DNA from: an uncultured bacterium
Lineage (GTDB): Bacteria > Oederibacteriota > PGYV01 > CAILUR01
Reading direction: 5' to 3'
Length of the DNA: 15,973 bases
NCBI GenBank assembly: GCA_903837445.1
Contig: CAILUR010000138.1
Location: 1-15,973 of the forward strand
Position 1 is the first letter of the stretch; the number at the start of each line of letters is the position of its first letter. A program made the translations under genes and the position numbers. The notes beneath the pieces were generated by a model, which worked only from the letters and a program-made list of their open reading frames with translations, was not told the DNA's origin and searched no databases. Below are positions 1 to 7,957 of the stretch, piece by piece.

Positions 1-606
1 GATATTTTTATCCTGCGACACGGGGAAACAGATTGGAACTCTAAACGGCTTTTTCAGGGACATACGGATATTCCTTTAAATAAAAAAGGAAAATCCCAAG
101 CGATAAGGATTGCCAGAGCCTTGAAGGGCAGGAAAATAGATATTATTATTTCCAGTGATTTAAAAAGGGCTTTCCAGACCGCTCAAGCAGTAAAGACCAC
201 CCTCAAATGCAAAGGGGCTATTATAAAAGATAAAAGTTTCAGGGAACGGCATTATGGAAGTTTGGAAGGGAAAGTATATGTGCCTTTTCAAAATGACAAA
301 AAAGGTTTTGATGGTGAAAAAGATAAACAATTTTTCAGTAGAATAAACAGAGCTTTTAAAAAGAGTATTAAAACGCATAAGGGAAAAAATATTGTGATAG
401 TGGTACACGGCGGAGTAGTAAGGGCTATAGTGGCGGCGATCATTCAACCTGCGGATTATAAAAAACTCAGAGTGTACAATGCTTCTATTTCTGAAATATA
501 TTATGATGAAAAAAGAGAAGCGTTCTTTCTGGTCCTGTTTAATTCAGTGGCGCATTTATCGAAAGCGGACAGGCTTATTGTGCAGACGCATATAAAAGGG
601 GTTTGA
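1..606 (+). CDS. cobC: Histidine phosphatase family protein, probable alpha-ribazole phosphatase (5' partial)
   Basis: The reading frame is open from base 1, so the N-terminus lies outside the window and 201 residues are visible. The visible start has the catalytic RHGETDWN motif (residues 6-13), which rules out the internal TTG at 121 as the start. Further family signatures are the FRERHYGSLEG segment with its acidic residue near residue 81 and the second active-site histidine in VVHGGVVRA (about 135-143). The fold is that of the phosphoglycerate mutase-like histidine phosphatases. The next gene is a corrinoid adenosyltransferase 4 bases downstream, followed by a B12 transporter. That context favours CobC, which removes phosphate from alpha-ribazole phosphate or adenosylcobalamin phosphate in nucleotide-loop assembly. 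The family is easily misassigned from sequence alone, so a general phosphatase is the alternative. The family is certain; the substrate is inferred. Confidence 0.75.
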   Translation, partial: DIFILRHGETDWNSKRLFQGHTDIPLNKKGKSQAIRIARALKGRKIDIIISSDLKRAFQTAQAVKTTLKCKGAIIKDKSFRERHYGSLEGKVYVPFQNDKKGFDGEKDKQFFSRINRAFKKSIKTHKGKNIVIVVHGGVVRAIVAAIIQPADYKKLRVYNASISEIYYDEKREAFFLVLFNSVAHLSKADRLIVQTHIKGV

Positions 607-610
607 AAAT

Positions 611-1138
611 ATGAAAAACGCCATTATTCAAGTCTATACAGGAAACGGAAAAGGCAAGACCACTGCGGCTATGGGCGCGGCATTGCGTGCGGCAGGGCAG
701 GGGTATAAAGTGGCGGTGTTTCAGTTTTTAAAATTAGGGAAGTATATAGAAGGGGAACAAGAAGCGTTTAAAAAAATAAAGCGTGTTAAGTTCATAAGGT
801 TTAATCAGGAAAGCCCGATATTCAATCGGGCTCTGGATAAAGAAAAACTCAAAAAAACTGTTAAAAAAGATTTTGAAATGGTCACACAAAAGCTTGCTTC
901 TGGAAGTTTTGGGCTTGTGGTGTTAGACGAACTGACCCATGTGGTAAACCTCAAACTGCTTGATGCGGAATATGTCGTCAAAAGTTTGAAGAAAAGGCAT
1001 AAAAATACAGATGTTATAATAACTGGAAGAGACTGTCATAAGAAACTTATGGAATGCGCGGATTTAATTACAGATATGAGACCTGTTAAACATCCATATA
1101 CGGGCGCGGCTATCGCAAGAAAAGGGATAGAATTTTAA
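611..1138 (+). CDS. cobA: Cob(I)yrinic acid a,c-diamide adenosyltransferase (CobA/BtuR type)
   Basis: This 175-residue cytoplasmic enzyme transfers the 5'-deoxyadenosyl group of ATP to the cobalt of cob(I)alamin or corrinoid precursors. The P-loop GNGKGKTT (residues 11-18) comes right after the first beta strand. LVVLDELTHVV near residues 98-108 is the acidic strand typical of the family, and the protein ends in the characteristic KHPYTGAAIARKGIEF tail. The length is normal for CobA/BtuR/CobO. A Shine-Dalgarno run AAAAGGGG (594-601) precedes ATG 611 by 9 bases, inside the end of the phosphatase gene. The TAA stop shares its last base with the ATG of the next gene, so translation is probably coupled. 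Its place before the BtuFCD and BtuB genes fits salvage of imported corrinoids. Confidence 0.93.
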   Translation: MKNAIIQVYTGNGKGKTTAAMGAALRAAGQGYKVAVFQFLKLGKYIEGEQEAFKKIKRVKFIRFNQESPIFNRALDKEKLKKTVKKDFEMVTQKLASGSFGLVVLDELTHVVNLKLLDAEYVVKSLKKRHKNTDVIITGRDCHKKLMECADLITDMRPVKHPYTGAAIARKGIEF

Positions 1139-1995
1139 TGAAAAAAATATTATTACTTATATTTGTTTTGGCAGGCGGTTGTCTTAACGCACAGGAAATC
1201 ATAACGGATGATGTGGGTCGCAAAGTGCAGCTGACCTTGCCGGTGGAGAGAATTGTGTGTCTTTCTCCAGCGCATGTAGAAATGCTTTATGCTATAGGTG
1301 CGCAAAAAACATTGGTAGCGGTTTCCAAGTATTGCGATTATCCAGTAGCGGCTACAAAATTGCAGAAAACTGGAGATTTTTTAAATCCAGATGTGGAACT
1401 GATAGTTAAACTAAACCCCTCGCTTGTGATATCTGGAGGGGGCATACAGAAAAAAATTATTTATAAACTGGAAAAGTTAAAGATTCCAGTAGTGGTATTG
1501 TATCCAAAAAACCTGAATGGGATAAGTGATAATATAAAACTTTTGGGCAGGTTGACTGGTAGAGAAAAAGAGGCAGGAAAAATAGCTGAAAAAGTACAAA
1601 AAAAAATAAAAGCCGCAGGCGTAAAAAACGAAAAACAGAAAGTAAGAGTTTATGCTGAATTATGGAACAGCCCTGCAATGGCTATCGGCGGCGCTTCTTT
1701 TGTGAATGAACTTATCGCGCGTGCTGGAGGGATAAATATTTTTAGTAATGCGGTTTCGGAATATCCAAAAGCGTCAAAAGAAGAAATAATAAAACGGGAC
1801 CCGCAGGTGATTTTGTTTTTTTACGAGCCGGAAAAAGAATATGAAACTCGCGCGTGGATAAAATTGACAAGCGCCGGAAAAAATAAGAGGACTTATATAA
1901 TCAGTAAAGCAGAACAGGATATTATTTTAAGACCCGGACCAAGAAGCGAGCAGGGGATAAGAATTTTGAAAAAATATATTCAGGATGAAAAATGA
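1138..1995 (+). CDS. btuF: Cobalamin ABC transporter substrate-binding protein (BtuF-like)
   Basis: This 285-residue periplasmic binding protein has the class III (BtuF/FhuD-type) layout. An N-terminal hydrophobic signal (residues 3-13) is followed by the conserved opening ITDDVGRKVQL, then VERIVCLSPAHVEMLYAIGA and a DFLNPDVELIVKLNPSLVI segment. The signal ends in LAGGC, with Cys15. This could be an imperfect lipobox (Ala rather than Leu/Val/Ile at -3), or cleavage may be by signal peptidase I after Ala18. The start overlaps the upstream stop by one base, and the stop overlaps the permease start in ATGA. B12 as ligand is inferred from the operon (corrinoid adenosyltransferase upstream, BtuB-like receptor downstream). 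The family also binds haem and siderophores, so ligand identity is less sure than the family. Confidence 0.88.
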   Translation: MKKILLLIFVLAGGCLNAQEIITDDVGRKVQLTLPVERIVCLSPAHVEMLYAIGAQKTLVAVSKYCDYPVAATKLQKTGDFLNPDVELIVKLNPSLVISGGGIQKKIIYKLEKLKIPVVVLYPKNLNGISDNIKLLGRLTGREKEAGKIAEKVQKKIKAAGVKNEKQKVRVYAELWNSPAMAIGGASFVNELIARAGGINIFSNAVSEYPKASKEEIIKRDPQVILFFYEPEKEYETRAWIKLTSAGKNKRTYIISKAEQDIILRPGPRSEQGIRILKKYIQDEK

Positions 1996-2957
1996 AAACA
2001 AATAAACCGTGGTTGACACTGGCAGTACTCGCGGCGGCTTCGCTTGTGGCGGGAATTATTGCGCTGGCATTTGGCAGTGTGCACCTGAATTTTGCAGAGC
2101 TGTTCTCAAAAGCACATAATGAGACATACACTATTCTTATGGGGATAAGGTTGCCACGAGTACTTTGCGCGCTTCTTATAGGAGGGATGCTCGGAGTCAG
2201 TGGCGCTATGCTACAGGCGGTTTTTAAAAACCACTTGGCAGACCCGTTTATTACTGGTATTTCAAGCGGTGCCGCACTTGGCGCAGCTATTGCTATTGTT
2301 TTAGGCGCGCCTGTTGTCGCCCTGTGGGCTGTGGCTGGAGGCGTGGCAGCGGTATTTTTAGTTTACGGGCTTTCGATAAAATATGGAAAACTTAATATGG
2401 CATATTTGCTTTTGGCAGGAGTAATGCTTGGGTCATTATTTTATTCTTTGATTATGTTGATTTCTACCATATTTAATAAAGATCTCATAAAAGTAATTTT
2501 TTGGATGATGGGAGACCTCTCCAGCGCTTCTTTAACCACTATCTTTTGGACCTTTGTTGGTTCAGTTATTGTCATAGCAGGGGCAATATATTTTGCTAAC
2601 GACTTAAACATAATTTCCACTGGGGAAGAAGAAGCCGTGAGCGTCGGAGTCAATGTGGAATTTATAAAAGGGTTTTATTTTATTGCTGCCAGTATATTGA
2701 CAGGACTCGCAGTGGCGCTCAGCGGGGTGATAGGGTTTGTCGGACTGGTCATACCACATTTTACTCGGCGTTTTACCGGAAGCGATATGCGCTTTTTAAT
2801 ACCAGGTTCGTTTTTAGCGGGGGGTTTATTTTTGCTCGCTGCTGACACTTTGGCAAGAACGATATTTTTACCTGGAGAGATACCTGTCGGCATAGTCACT
2901 GGGCTTATAGGCGTGCCTGTTTTTATGGTGGTGTTGAAAGGGGGGAAGAAAAAATGA
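1992..2957 (+). CDS. btuC: Cobalamin ABC transporter permease (BtuC/FecCD family)
   Basis: This 321-residue inner-membrane permease has repeated hydrophobic segments consistent with about ten transmembrane helices. The family signatures are RLPRVLCALLIGGMLGVSGA near the N-terminus, an HFTRRFTGSDMRFLIPGS loop and the C-terminal PGEIPVGIVTGLIGVPVF motif. HFTRRFTGSDMR is the region that contacts the ATPase in FecCD permeases. The length is typical. ATG 1992 overlaps the btuF stop (ATGA) and the TGA stop overlaps the ATPase start the same way, so the three transporter subunits are translationally coupled. It forms the channel through which the BtuF-bound corrinoid crosses into the cytoplasm. Substrate is inferred from context. 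Confidence 0.94.
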   Translation: MKTNKPWLTLAVLAAASLVAGIIALAFGSVHLNFAELFSKAHNETYTILMGIRLPRVLCALLIGGMLGVSGAMLQAVFKNHLADPFITGISSGAALGAAIAIVLGAPVVALWAVAGGVAAVFLVYGLSIKYGKLNMAYLLLAGVMLGSLFYSLIMLISTIFNKDLIKVIFWMMGDLSSASLTTIFWTFVGSVIVIAGAIYFANDLNIISTGEEEAVSVGVNVEFIKGFYFIAASILTGLAVALSGVIGFVGLVIPHFTRRFTGSDMRFLIPGSFLAGGLFLLAADTLARTIFLPGEIPVGIVTGLIGVPVFMVVLKGGKKK

Positions 2958-3745
2958 GTATAATAGAAATAAAAAATCTCAACTTTGAATACCCGTCAAA
3001 CGGAGGGTTTAAATTAAAAAATGTAACGCTCAATATAAATAAAGGCGATATGGCGGCGCTCATAGGCCCCAATGGGGCTGGAAAATCCACCTTGGTAAAA
3101 ATAATGGCGCGTTTGCAAAAGGGATATACAGGCGAGGTGTTGATAAACGGCAAAGAAGCAGGAACCTATTCAAATAAAGAGGCCGCAGGGATTATCTCTT
3201 ATATCCCGCAATCGGATAATTATCTTTTTGATTTTACTGTGTTTGAGATAGTGGCAATGGGCAGGCGGCCTTATATGGATTCTTTTGGAACCCTGAAAGC
3301 GACTGATATGAAAATTATACACAGTGTACTTGAGGCCTATGGACTTTATGAAAAACGGCATAAAAATTACAATAATTTAAGCGGTGGGGAAAAACGCATG
3401 GCGCTGATAGCGCGTGCTTTTGTTCAGGAAGCGCAGGTTATGCTTATGGATGAACCCACCACTTATCTGGACATACATCATCAGGCGGAAGTAATGCAAC
3501 ATACTTTGAGCTTGAATAAAGAGTATGGCAAAACGATTCTTATGGTATCGCATAATATAAACATTGCTGCGGAATACTGTACCCGAGTGATACTTATGAA
3601 GACCGGTGAGATAGCGCACGATGGGAGTCCCTTGGAAGAAGTGACAAATGAAAAAATAAAAGCTATTTATGGCGGGACTGGATATGAGGTGGCGGTAAAT
3701 CCTTTGACCGGAAGGCCAAATGTTTTTGTAAAACCAAATGTGTAA
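2954..3745 (+). CDS. btuD: Cobalamin ABC transporter ATP-binding protein (BtuD/FecE type)
   Basis: This 263-residue ATPase powers the BtuC permease. All nucleotide-binding motifs are present: Walker A GPNGAGKST (about residues 38-46), a Q-loop in YIPQSDN, the ABC signature LSGGEKRMALIARAF, Walker B VMLMDEPTTYLD and the switch histidine in VSHNINIA. The distribution of motifs and the closing TGRPNVFVKP-like tail are typical of iron-chelate/B12 importers. ATG 2954 overlaps the permease stop in ATGA. The stop is followed by a 27-base gap that carries the Shine-Dalgarno site of the receptor gene. Confidence 0.95.
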   Translation: MSIIEIKNLNFEYPSNGGFKLKNVTLNINKGDMAALIGPNGAGKSTLVKIMARLQKGYTGEVLINGKEAGTYSNKEAAGIISYIPQSDNYLFDFTVFEIVAMGRRPYMDSFGTLKATDMKIIHSVLEAYGLYEKRHKNYNNLSGGEKRMALIARAFVQEAQVMLMDEPTTYLDIHHQAEVMQHTLSLNKEYGKTILMVSHNINIAAEYCTRVILMKTGEIAHDGSPLEEVTNEKIKAIYGGTGYEVAVNPLTGRPNVFVKPNV

Positions 3746-3772
3746 AATAAAAAAATTTATCGGAGGCTTTAA

Positions 3773-5707
3773 ATGAAAAAAATATTATTTGTCCTGTTGC
3801 TGAGTTTGCCGTTTTTTGTGATCACGGCATATCAAAATCCCCCAATGACTTATGATGGCATTTACCAGGAAGTCCCACCACCGGCTATAGACCCGCAGGT
3901 GCAAATGCAAATGCAAAAAGCCCCGCTTAAGATAGCTACGCCACAGGTGAAGCGCGAAAAAGAACCAGAGGCATATGAGGTGGTGGTGACTGCACGCAGG
4001 ATACCTGAAATGCTCAGGCTTATTCCAAGAAGTGTGGAAATAATTACACAAAAAGAAATAGAAAACTTTGGAATTTCAAAACTCGGAGATATTTTAGATG
4101 GCTCTGCCGGAACTTATATTAACAAAAATGGAGGAAATGAAGGTGCCGCCTCATTGTCTATACGAGGGGCTTCGTCAGGACAAGTATTGGTGTTGATAGA
4201 TAGCGTGCCAGTAAACGATATAATGACAGGTGGTTTTGATCTTAATAATATCAGCACGGACAGCATAGACAGGATAGAAGTGGTCAAAGGCGGGTTGTCT
4301 TCCATATATGGGGCGGATGCTATGGCAGGGGTGGTAAATATAATCACAAACCCAAATGATAAAAAAATTATAAAAGGTTCCGCGGCTTACGGCACTTACG
4401 GCTGGCAAAAACAGACCATAGGCACAAACTTCAAGATATTTAATCTGGGAGTTTCTGCAAATGGACTGGAAGAAAAATCTGGTGGCTATATTACAAATTC
4501 AGATTATTTAAAAAGGATAGTGGATGGGAAATTAACTTTTGGTACAGAGGCGAGCGAGACAATGCTCACCGGATATTATTTAAAAAAATCAGCAGGGCTT
4601 CCGGGAACAATTTCTTGGGCTTCTCCAAACTCAAAACAATATAATGAAGATTATATTATTGGTGGGGAAGAAAAACTGGACTTGAGTGCCATTAAATTAA
4701 AAGCCGCCGGCTATGAAAAAAGCAATGATCTTATTTATATAGATGATTTTGGAACAGTTTCAAGACATATAAAAAAAGAAACACAGGGTAGTGTTATGGC
4801 CATTTACAATGAAAATGGTTTTTTGTCGGCTGTGGGTGGCTATGAATTAACAAACAAAACTCTGGATAGTACGGCAGTGGGTGATAGGGTAATGCGAAAC
4901 AATGCAATCCTGCTAAATGCGACTATAATTCCTATCAAGGACTTAAACATAAACGCCGGCGCGAGATATGATATGAACTCTATTTATAAAAATACGCTGA
5001 GCTTAAATGCAGGTGTCAAGTATGCTCTCGGAGGGGACACGGATGTGCATATCACACTGGAGGACTCCTATACTTCTCCGACCTTTGGAGATTTATACTG
5101 GCCGGAAGAAGATTACGGGTATATGAAAATTATGGGCAATGAAAATCTAAAACCAGAGAAATCAAAATCATACGAGGTCGGGATAAATAAAAAAGGCGAT
5201 AAGTTTGAAGAGACCTTGACTTGGTTCCGCAGGGATGTCAGCGACCTGATAGAATGGGTTTTTGACACGGATACTTACATTTTACAGCCCGTGAATGTCA
5301 GCAAGTCGGTTATTATGGGACTGGAGGCAAAAATTGCTTACACCCCCTTTGACTTCCTTGCCGCAAAACTTAGCTATACTTATATGAGTGCGCTTGATGC
5401 CGCTACAGGCAAAAAACTCTTAAACCGCCCAGAAGGCAAAATCAACGGTATGCTTTCGGTAACCCTTCCTATGAGCTTGAAAATAAATGCCACCGGAGAG
5501 TATGTGGATAACAGGGTATATTCAAGCACAGGTGAGGACTTAAAGGCCTATTATCTGCTAAATATAAATGTCACGCATACGCTGAACGATAATATGAAAA
5601 TAGTCTGTAATATAGACAATGTGCTAGATAACACCAAGTATCAGGTCTTGCACGATTATCGTATGCCAGGAAGAACGATAAAAGCGGGGTTGGAAGCGGG
5701 GTTTTAA
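3773..5707 (+). CDS. btuB: TonB-dependent outer-membrane receptor, BtuB-like
   Basis: This 644-residue outer-membrane receptor probably imports cobalamin or other corrinoids using TonB energy. It has a signal peptide (residues 1-19). A Pro/Gln/Met-rich linker (20-65) leads to a TonB-box-like stretch EAYEVVVTARR (66-76). The plug domain follows, with SVEIITQKEIENFG, SIRGASSGQVLVLID, DSIDRIEVVKGGLSSIYGADAMAGVVNIIT. A barrel region follows and ends in a terminal phenylalanine, as expected for BAM-dependent barrels. The linker between signal and TonB box is longer than in E. coli BtuB, from memory. ATG 3773 has CGGAGG at 3761-3766. Corrinoid specificity is inferred from its place at the end of the transporter operon. 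No TonB, ExbB or ExbD gene is in the window. Confidence 0.88.
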   Translation: MKKILFVLLLSLPFFVITAYQNPPMTYDGIYQEVPPPAIDPQVQMQMQKAPLKIATPQVKREKEPEAYEVVVTARRIPEMLRLIPRSVEIITQKEIENFGISKLGDILDGSAGTYINKNGGNEGAASLSIRGASSGQVLVLIDSVPVNDIMTGGFDLNNISTDSIDRIEVVKGGLSSIYGADAMAGVVNIITNPNDKKIIKGSAAYGTYGWQKQTIGTNFKIFNLGVSANGLEEKSGGYITNSDYLKRIVDGKLTFGTEASETMLTGYYLKKSAGLPGTISWASPNSKQYNEDYIIGGEEKLDLSAIKLKAAGYEKSNDLIYIDDFGTVSRHIKKETQGSVMAIYNENGFLSAVGGYELTNKTLDSTAVGDRVMRNNAILLNATIIPIKDLNINAGARYDMNSIYKNTLSLNAGVKYALGGDTDVHITLEDSYTSPTFGDLYWPEEDYGYMKIMGNENLKPEKSKSYEVGINKKGDKFEETLTWFRRDVSDLIEWVFDTDTYILQPVNVSKSVIMGLEAKIAYTPFDFLAAKLSYTYMSALDAATGKKLLNRPEGKINGMLSVTLPMSLKINATGEYVDNRVYSSTGEDLKAYYLLNINVTHTLNDNMKIVCNIDNVLDNTKYQVLHDYRMPGRTIKAGLEAGF

Positions 5708-5734
5708 AAAAAAGAGAGAAAAATATTTTTTTTA

Positions 5735-5763
5735 TTGACAAAGGGTGTTGATTATGGCATTAT
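5735..5763 (+). promoter_or_regulatory. Candidate sigma-70 promoter P1 for the acetate/amino-sugar cluster
   Basis: A perfect -35 hexamer TTGACA (5735-5740) is followed after 17 bases by CATTAT (5758-5763), which matches four of six -10 positions. It lies just after the btuB stop and upstream of both leader hairpins, so a transcript from here would carry a leader of about 180 bases. This is a motif call only. Confidence 0.45.
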
Positions 5764-5785
5764 TTATTTTATTACAATCGCAAGG

Positions 5786-5814
5786 TTCTTATACTAATGT
5801 TTCTCTAATATAAT
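5786..5814 (+). promoter_or_regulatory. Candidate promoter P2 with perfect -10
   Basis: A perfect TATAAT (5809-5814) lies 17 bases after a weak -35, TTCTTA (5786-5791). A start near 5821 would begin the transcript just before the first leader hairpin. It may be used instead of, or along with, P1. The region is very AT-rich, so a chance match is possible. Confidence 0.35.
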
Positions 5815-5834
5815 ATATGAAATACCTCAAAAAA

Positions 5835-5865
5835 TGGTACTAACGCAACAGTCAAGTTAGTGCCA
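5835..5865 (+). promoter_or_regulatory. Leader inverted repeat 1 (10-bp stem)
   Basis: TGGTACTAAC (5835-5844) pairs with GTTAGTGCCA (5856-5865) around an 11-base loop. All ten positions pair, one as a G-U wobble. There is no U-run after it, so it is not an intrinsic terminator. It could be an RNA structure in the leader or an operator for a dimeric regulator. The near-symmetric core is ACTAAC-N11-GTTAGT. Confidence 0.5.
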
Positions 5866-5889
5866 ACGGCGATTAAAATCCAAATACAA

Positions 5890-5921
5890 TGTCTTTTTCC
5901 TTATTTATAAGGGGAAAGACA
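5890..5921 (+). promoter_or_regulatory. Leader inverted repeat 2 (14-bp stem, 4-base loop)
   Basis: TGTCTTTTTCCTTA (5890-5903) pairs with TAAGGGGAAAGACA (5908-5921) around the loop TTTA. All 14 positions pair, two of them G-U. The hairpin ends 18 bases before the AAGGAG ribosome site (5940-5945) of the next gene. It is followed by an A-rich stretch and not by a U-run, so it is more likely a stabilising or regulatory leader structure than a terminator. Confidence 0.55.
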
Positions 5922-5952
5922 AATAAAACACTTTAATCCAAGGAGCAAATAT

Positions 5953-7911
5953 ATGGCAAAGTCTTATGTGCAGTTGAAAGACAGCGAAGTAGAAGTACTC
6001 AAGAAGAACGGATGTCGCGCGGAGGACTGGAAAAAGATTTCTGCGGCAGCGGGGTTTAACCCTGAATTGGTCGGCGGCACTTACATGACAGGCGAAGTAA
6101 AATTTGGAGCGCTTTCCGGAAAAGTAAAGGGCGCAGACGGAGTAGAAAGACCTTGCGGAGTTTTTAGAACCAACCTTAACAATGTCACTATGGGAGACAA
6201 CTGCTGTGTTATGAATGTGCAGGGTTGGATTTCAAATGTGGATATTGAAGATGGCGTAATAATTGAAAATGTAGGCAAGATAATCTGCACAGGCGAGACC
6301 TCTTTTGGTAACGGCCACGAAATTGCTCCTTTCAACGAAGGCGGCGGCAGAGAAATTAAAATGACAAATGAAACTTCTTCGCAGATTGCATATCTCACTG
6401 CTGTCTATCGCGACCGCAAAGAATTTATTTCTGCTATGAACAAAATAGCAGACGGTTATACAAATGCTTTCAAAAGAAGCAGAGGCTTTGTAGGAAAAGA
6501 AGCTCAGATAATGAATGCAGATGAAATAGTAAATGTGTACATAGCCGAGTATGCGCAGATTAATGGCGCAAAGTCTTTGGTAAACGGTACAGTAAACTCT
6601 TGCAAAGAGTCCATTTCGTTTATCGGGAACGGAGTAGTAGCGGAAGATTTTATTCTTCAAGACGGCGCTTCAGTAAAAGATGGCGCTATGATATTTACCT
6701 CACTAGTAGGACAGGGCACAAAGATAGGCAAACAGTTCTCGGCCGAAAATTCGGTCTTCTTCGCAAATTGCGAAGGCTTTCACGGAGAGGCCTGTTCACT
6801 TTTCGCGGGACCTTACACTGTTTCACATCATCGTTCCACACTGCTTATTGCCGGAATTTTTTCATTCTTCAATGCCGGCTCAGGTACAAATCAATCAAAT
6901 CATATGTACAAACTTGGACCTATTCACCAGGGCACACTTGAAAGAGGAAGCAAGACAGGTTCTTTCTCATATTTGCTTTGGCCGAGCAGAGTCGGTGCTT
7001 TCACAGCTGTTATAGGTAAGCACTATGCAAATTTTGATACAGTAGATCTTCCATTTTCATATATCACGGAAGATGCAGGAACTTCTATCATCACTCCAGG
7101 TATGAATTATTTCACAGTAGGTACTATGCGGGATGCCGATAAATGGCCAAACAGAGACAGGCGTAAATCTCCAAGAAAACTTGACCTGTTGATATTTGAT
7201 GTCTTGTCACCATTTACTATGCAGAAAGTAGTTAAAGCGATAGACATTTGCGGAAAACTTTTTGAAGGCGCAGCAAAAGATGAGCGGTTTGTAAAGTACA
7301 ACGGAATAATGACCAATCGTCTTGGACTCAAGGCCTCTAAAAGATATTATCAACTCGTGTTGGATAAATATATGGGAGACACTATCATAAAGAGATTTAA
7401 AAAACTTAATCCTTCAAATATAGCGGATATTTTAAAAGCAGGAACAGGTTCTACGGTGGATGCAGAATGGGTAGACCTTTCAGGGCTTATCTGTTCAAAA
7501 GACCGCTCGGAAAAATTAATCGCAGATGTGGCAGCCGGAAAAATAGCTGATATGAAAGCGCTTCACGCAGCCTTAGGCACCATTTTTGCAGGTTACGAAG
7601 AAGACGAATGGAATTTCTTCCTTCGTACATTTAAGAAAATTAACGGGACAGACATTACTCCAGCGGCTGTGACAAAAATAATGGATGCGTGGAAAGAAGC
7701 TTCTACTAAGCTTGTGGATATGGTCTTGGTGGATGGTTCAAAAGAATTTGAAGAGAAGACCAGAACTGGTTTCGGTTTGGACGGAAATAAGGATGCTGAT
7801 TTTGAAGCGGTCCGTGGTACCTTTGAAACAAATAAGTTTATTAAAAAACTTCAGGCCAGCAAAAATGATATTACGGCTGATTTTGATAAAATAAAAGCAG
7901 TGACTAAGTAA
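5953..7911 (+). CDS. DUF4954-like protein with left-handed beta-helix features
   Basis: This 652-residue, probably cytoplasmic protein has no signal peptide or membrane helix. From memory it matches the DUF4954 family of Bacteroidota and Spirochaetota, whose function I do not know. Residues about 40-290 have imperfect hexapeptide-like rungs (for example NVTMGDNCCVMNVQGWISNVDIEDGVIIENVG and GVVAEDFILQDGASVKDGAMIF), as in sugar nucleotidyl- and acyltransferases. The most family-like stretch is about 290-345, with HHR (292-294), GIFSFFNAGSGTNQSNHMYKLGP and HQGTLERGSKTGS. After about residue 410 the sequence looks mainly helical, possibly a separate domain. ATG 5953 has AAGGAG 7 bases upstream. 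The gene opens the cluster with pta, ackA, acp and nagB, which suggests a link to acetyl/acyl groups or amino-sugar phosphates. No enzyme activity is shown by the sequence. Confidence 0.82.
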   Translation: MAKSYVQLKDSEVEVLKKNGCRAEDWKKISAAAGFNPELVGGTYMTGEVKFGALSGKVKGADGVERPCGVFRTNLNNVTMGDNCCVMNVQGWISNVDIEDGVIIENVGKIICTGETSFGNGHEIAPFNEGGGREIKMTNETSSQIAYLTAVYRDRKEFISAMNKIADGYTNAFKRSRGFVGKEAQIMNADEIVNVYIAEYAQINGAKSLVNGTVNSCKESISFIGNGVVAEDFILQDGASVKDGAMIFTSLVGQGTKIGKQFSAENSVFFANCEGFHGEACSLFAGPYTVSHHRSTLLIAGIFSFFNAGSGTNQSNHMYKLGPIHQGTLERGSKTGSFSYLLWPSRVGAFTAVIGKHYANFDTVDLPFSYITEDAGTSIITPGMNYFTVGTMRDADKWPNRDRRKSPRKLDLLIFDVLSPFTMQKVVKAIDICGKLFEGAAKDERFVKYNGIMTNRLGLKASKRYYQLVLDKYMGDTIIKRFKKLNPSNIADILKAGTGSTVDAEWVDLSGLICSKDRSEKLIADVAAGKIADMKALHAALGTIFAGYEEDEWNFFLRTFKKINGTDITPAAVTKIMDAWKEASTKLVDMVLVDGSKEFEEKTRTGFGLDGNKDADFEAVRGTFETNKFIKKLQASKNDITADFDKIKAVTK

Positions 7912-7957
7912 TATAAAAACGCGCTGTTTGTAATGAAAAAACCTCGGAGGTGTGTTA

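Noticed and set aside
5701..5733. A-run and T-run after btuB as an intrinsic terminator
   Set aside because: There is no GC stem, only AT pairing, so the hairpin would be too weak.
5890..5921. The 14-bp hairpin as a terminator for btuB
   Set aside because: No U-run follows; the next bases are A-rich, and it sits close to the ribosome site of the next gene.
5708..5952. Cobalamin riboswitch in the gap after btuB
   Set aside because: I could not find the conserved B12-box features I know; the gap belongs to the next cluster.
7952..7957. GTG 7952 as the pta start
   Set aside because: It would lie one base after the CGGAGG ribosome site; ATG 7958 has a proper 7-base spacing.
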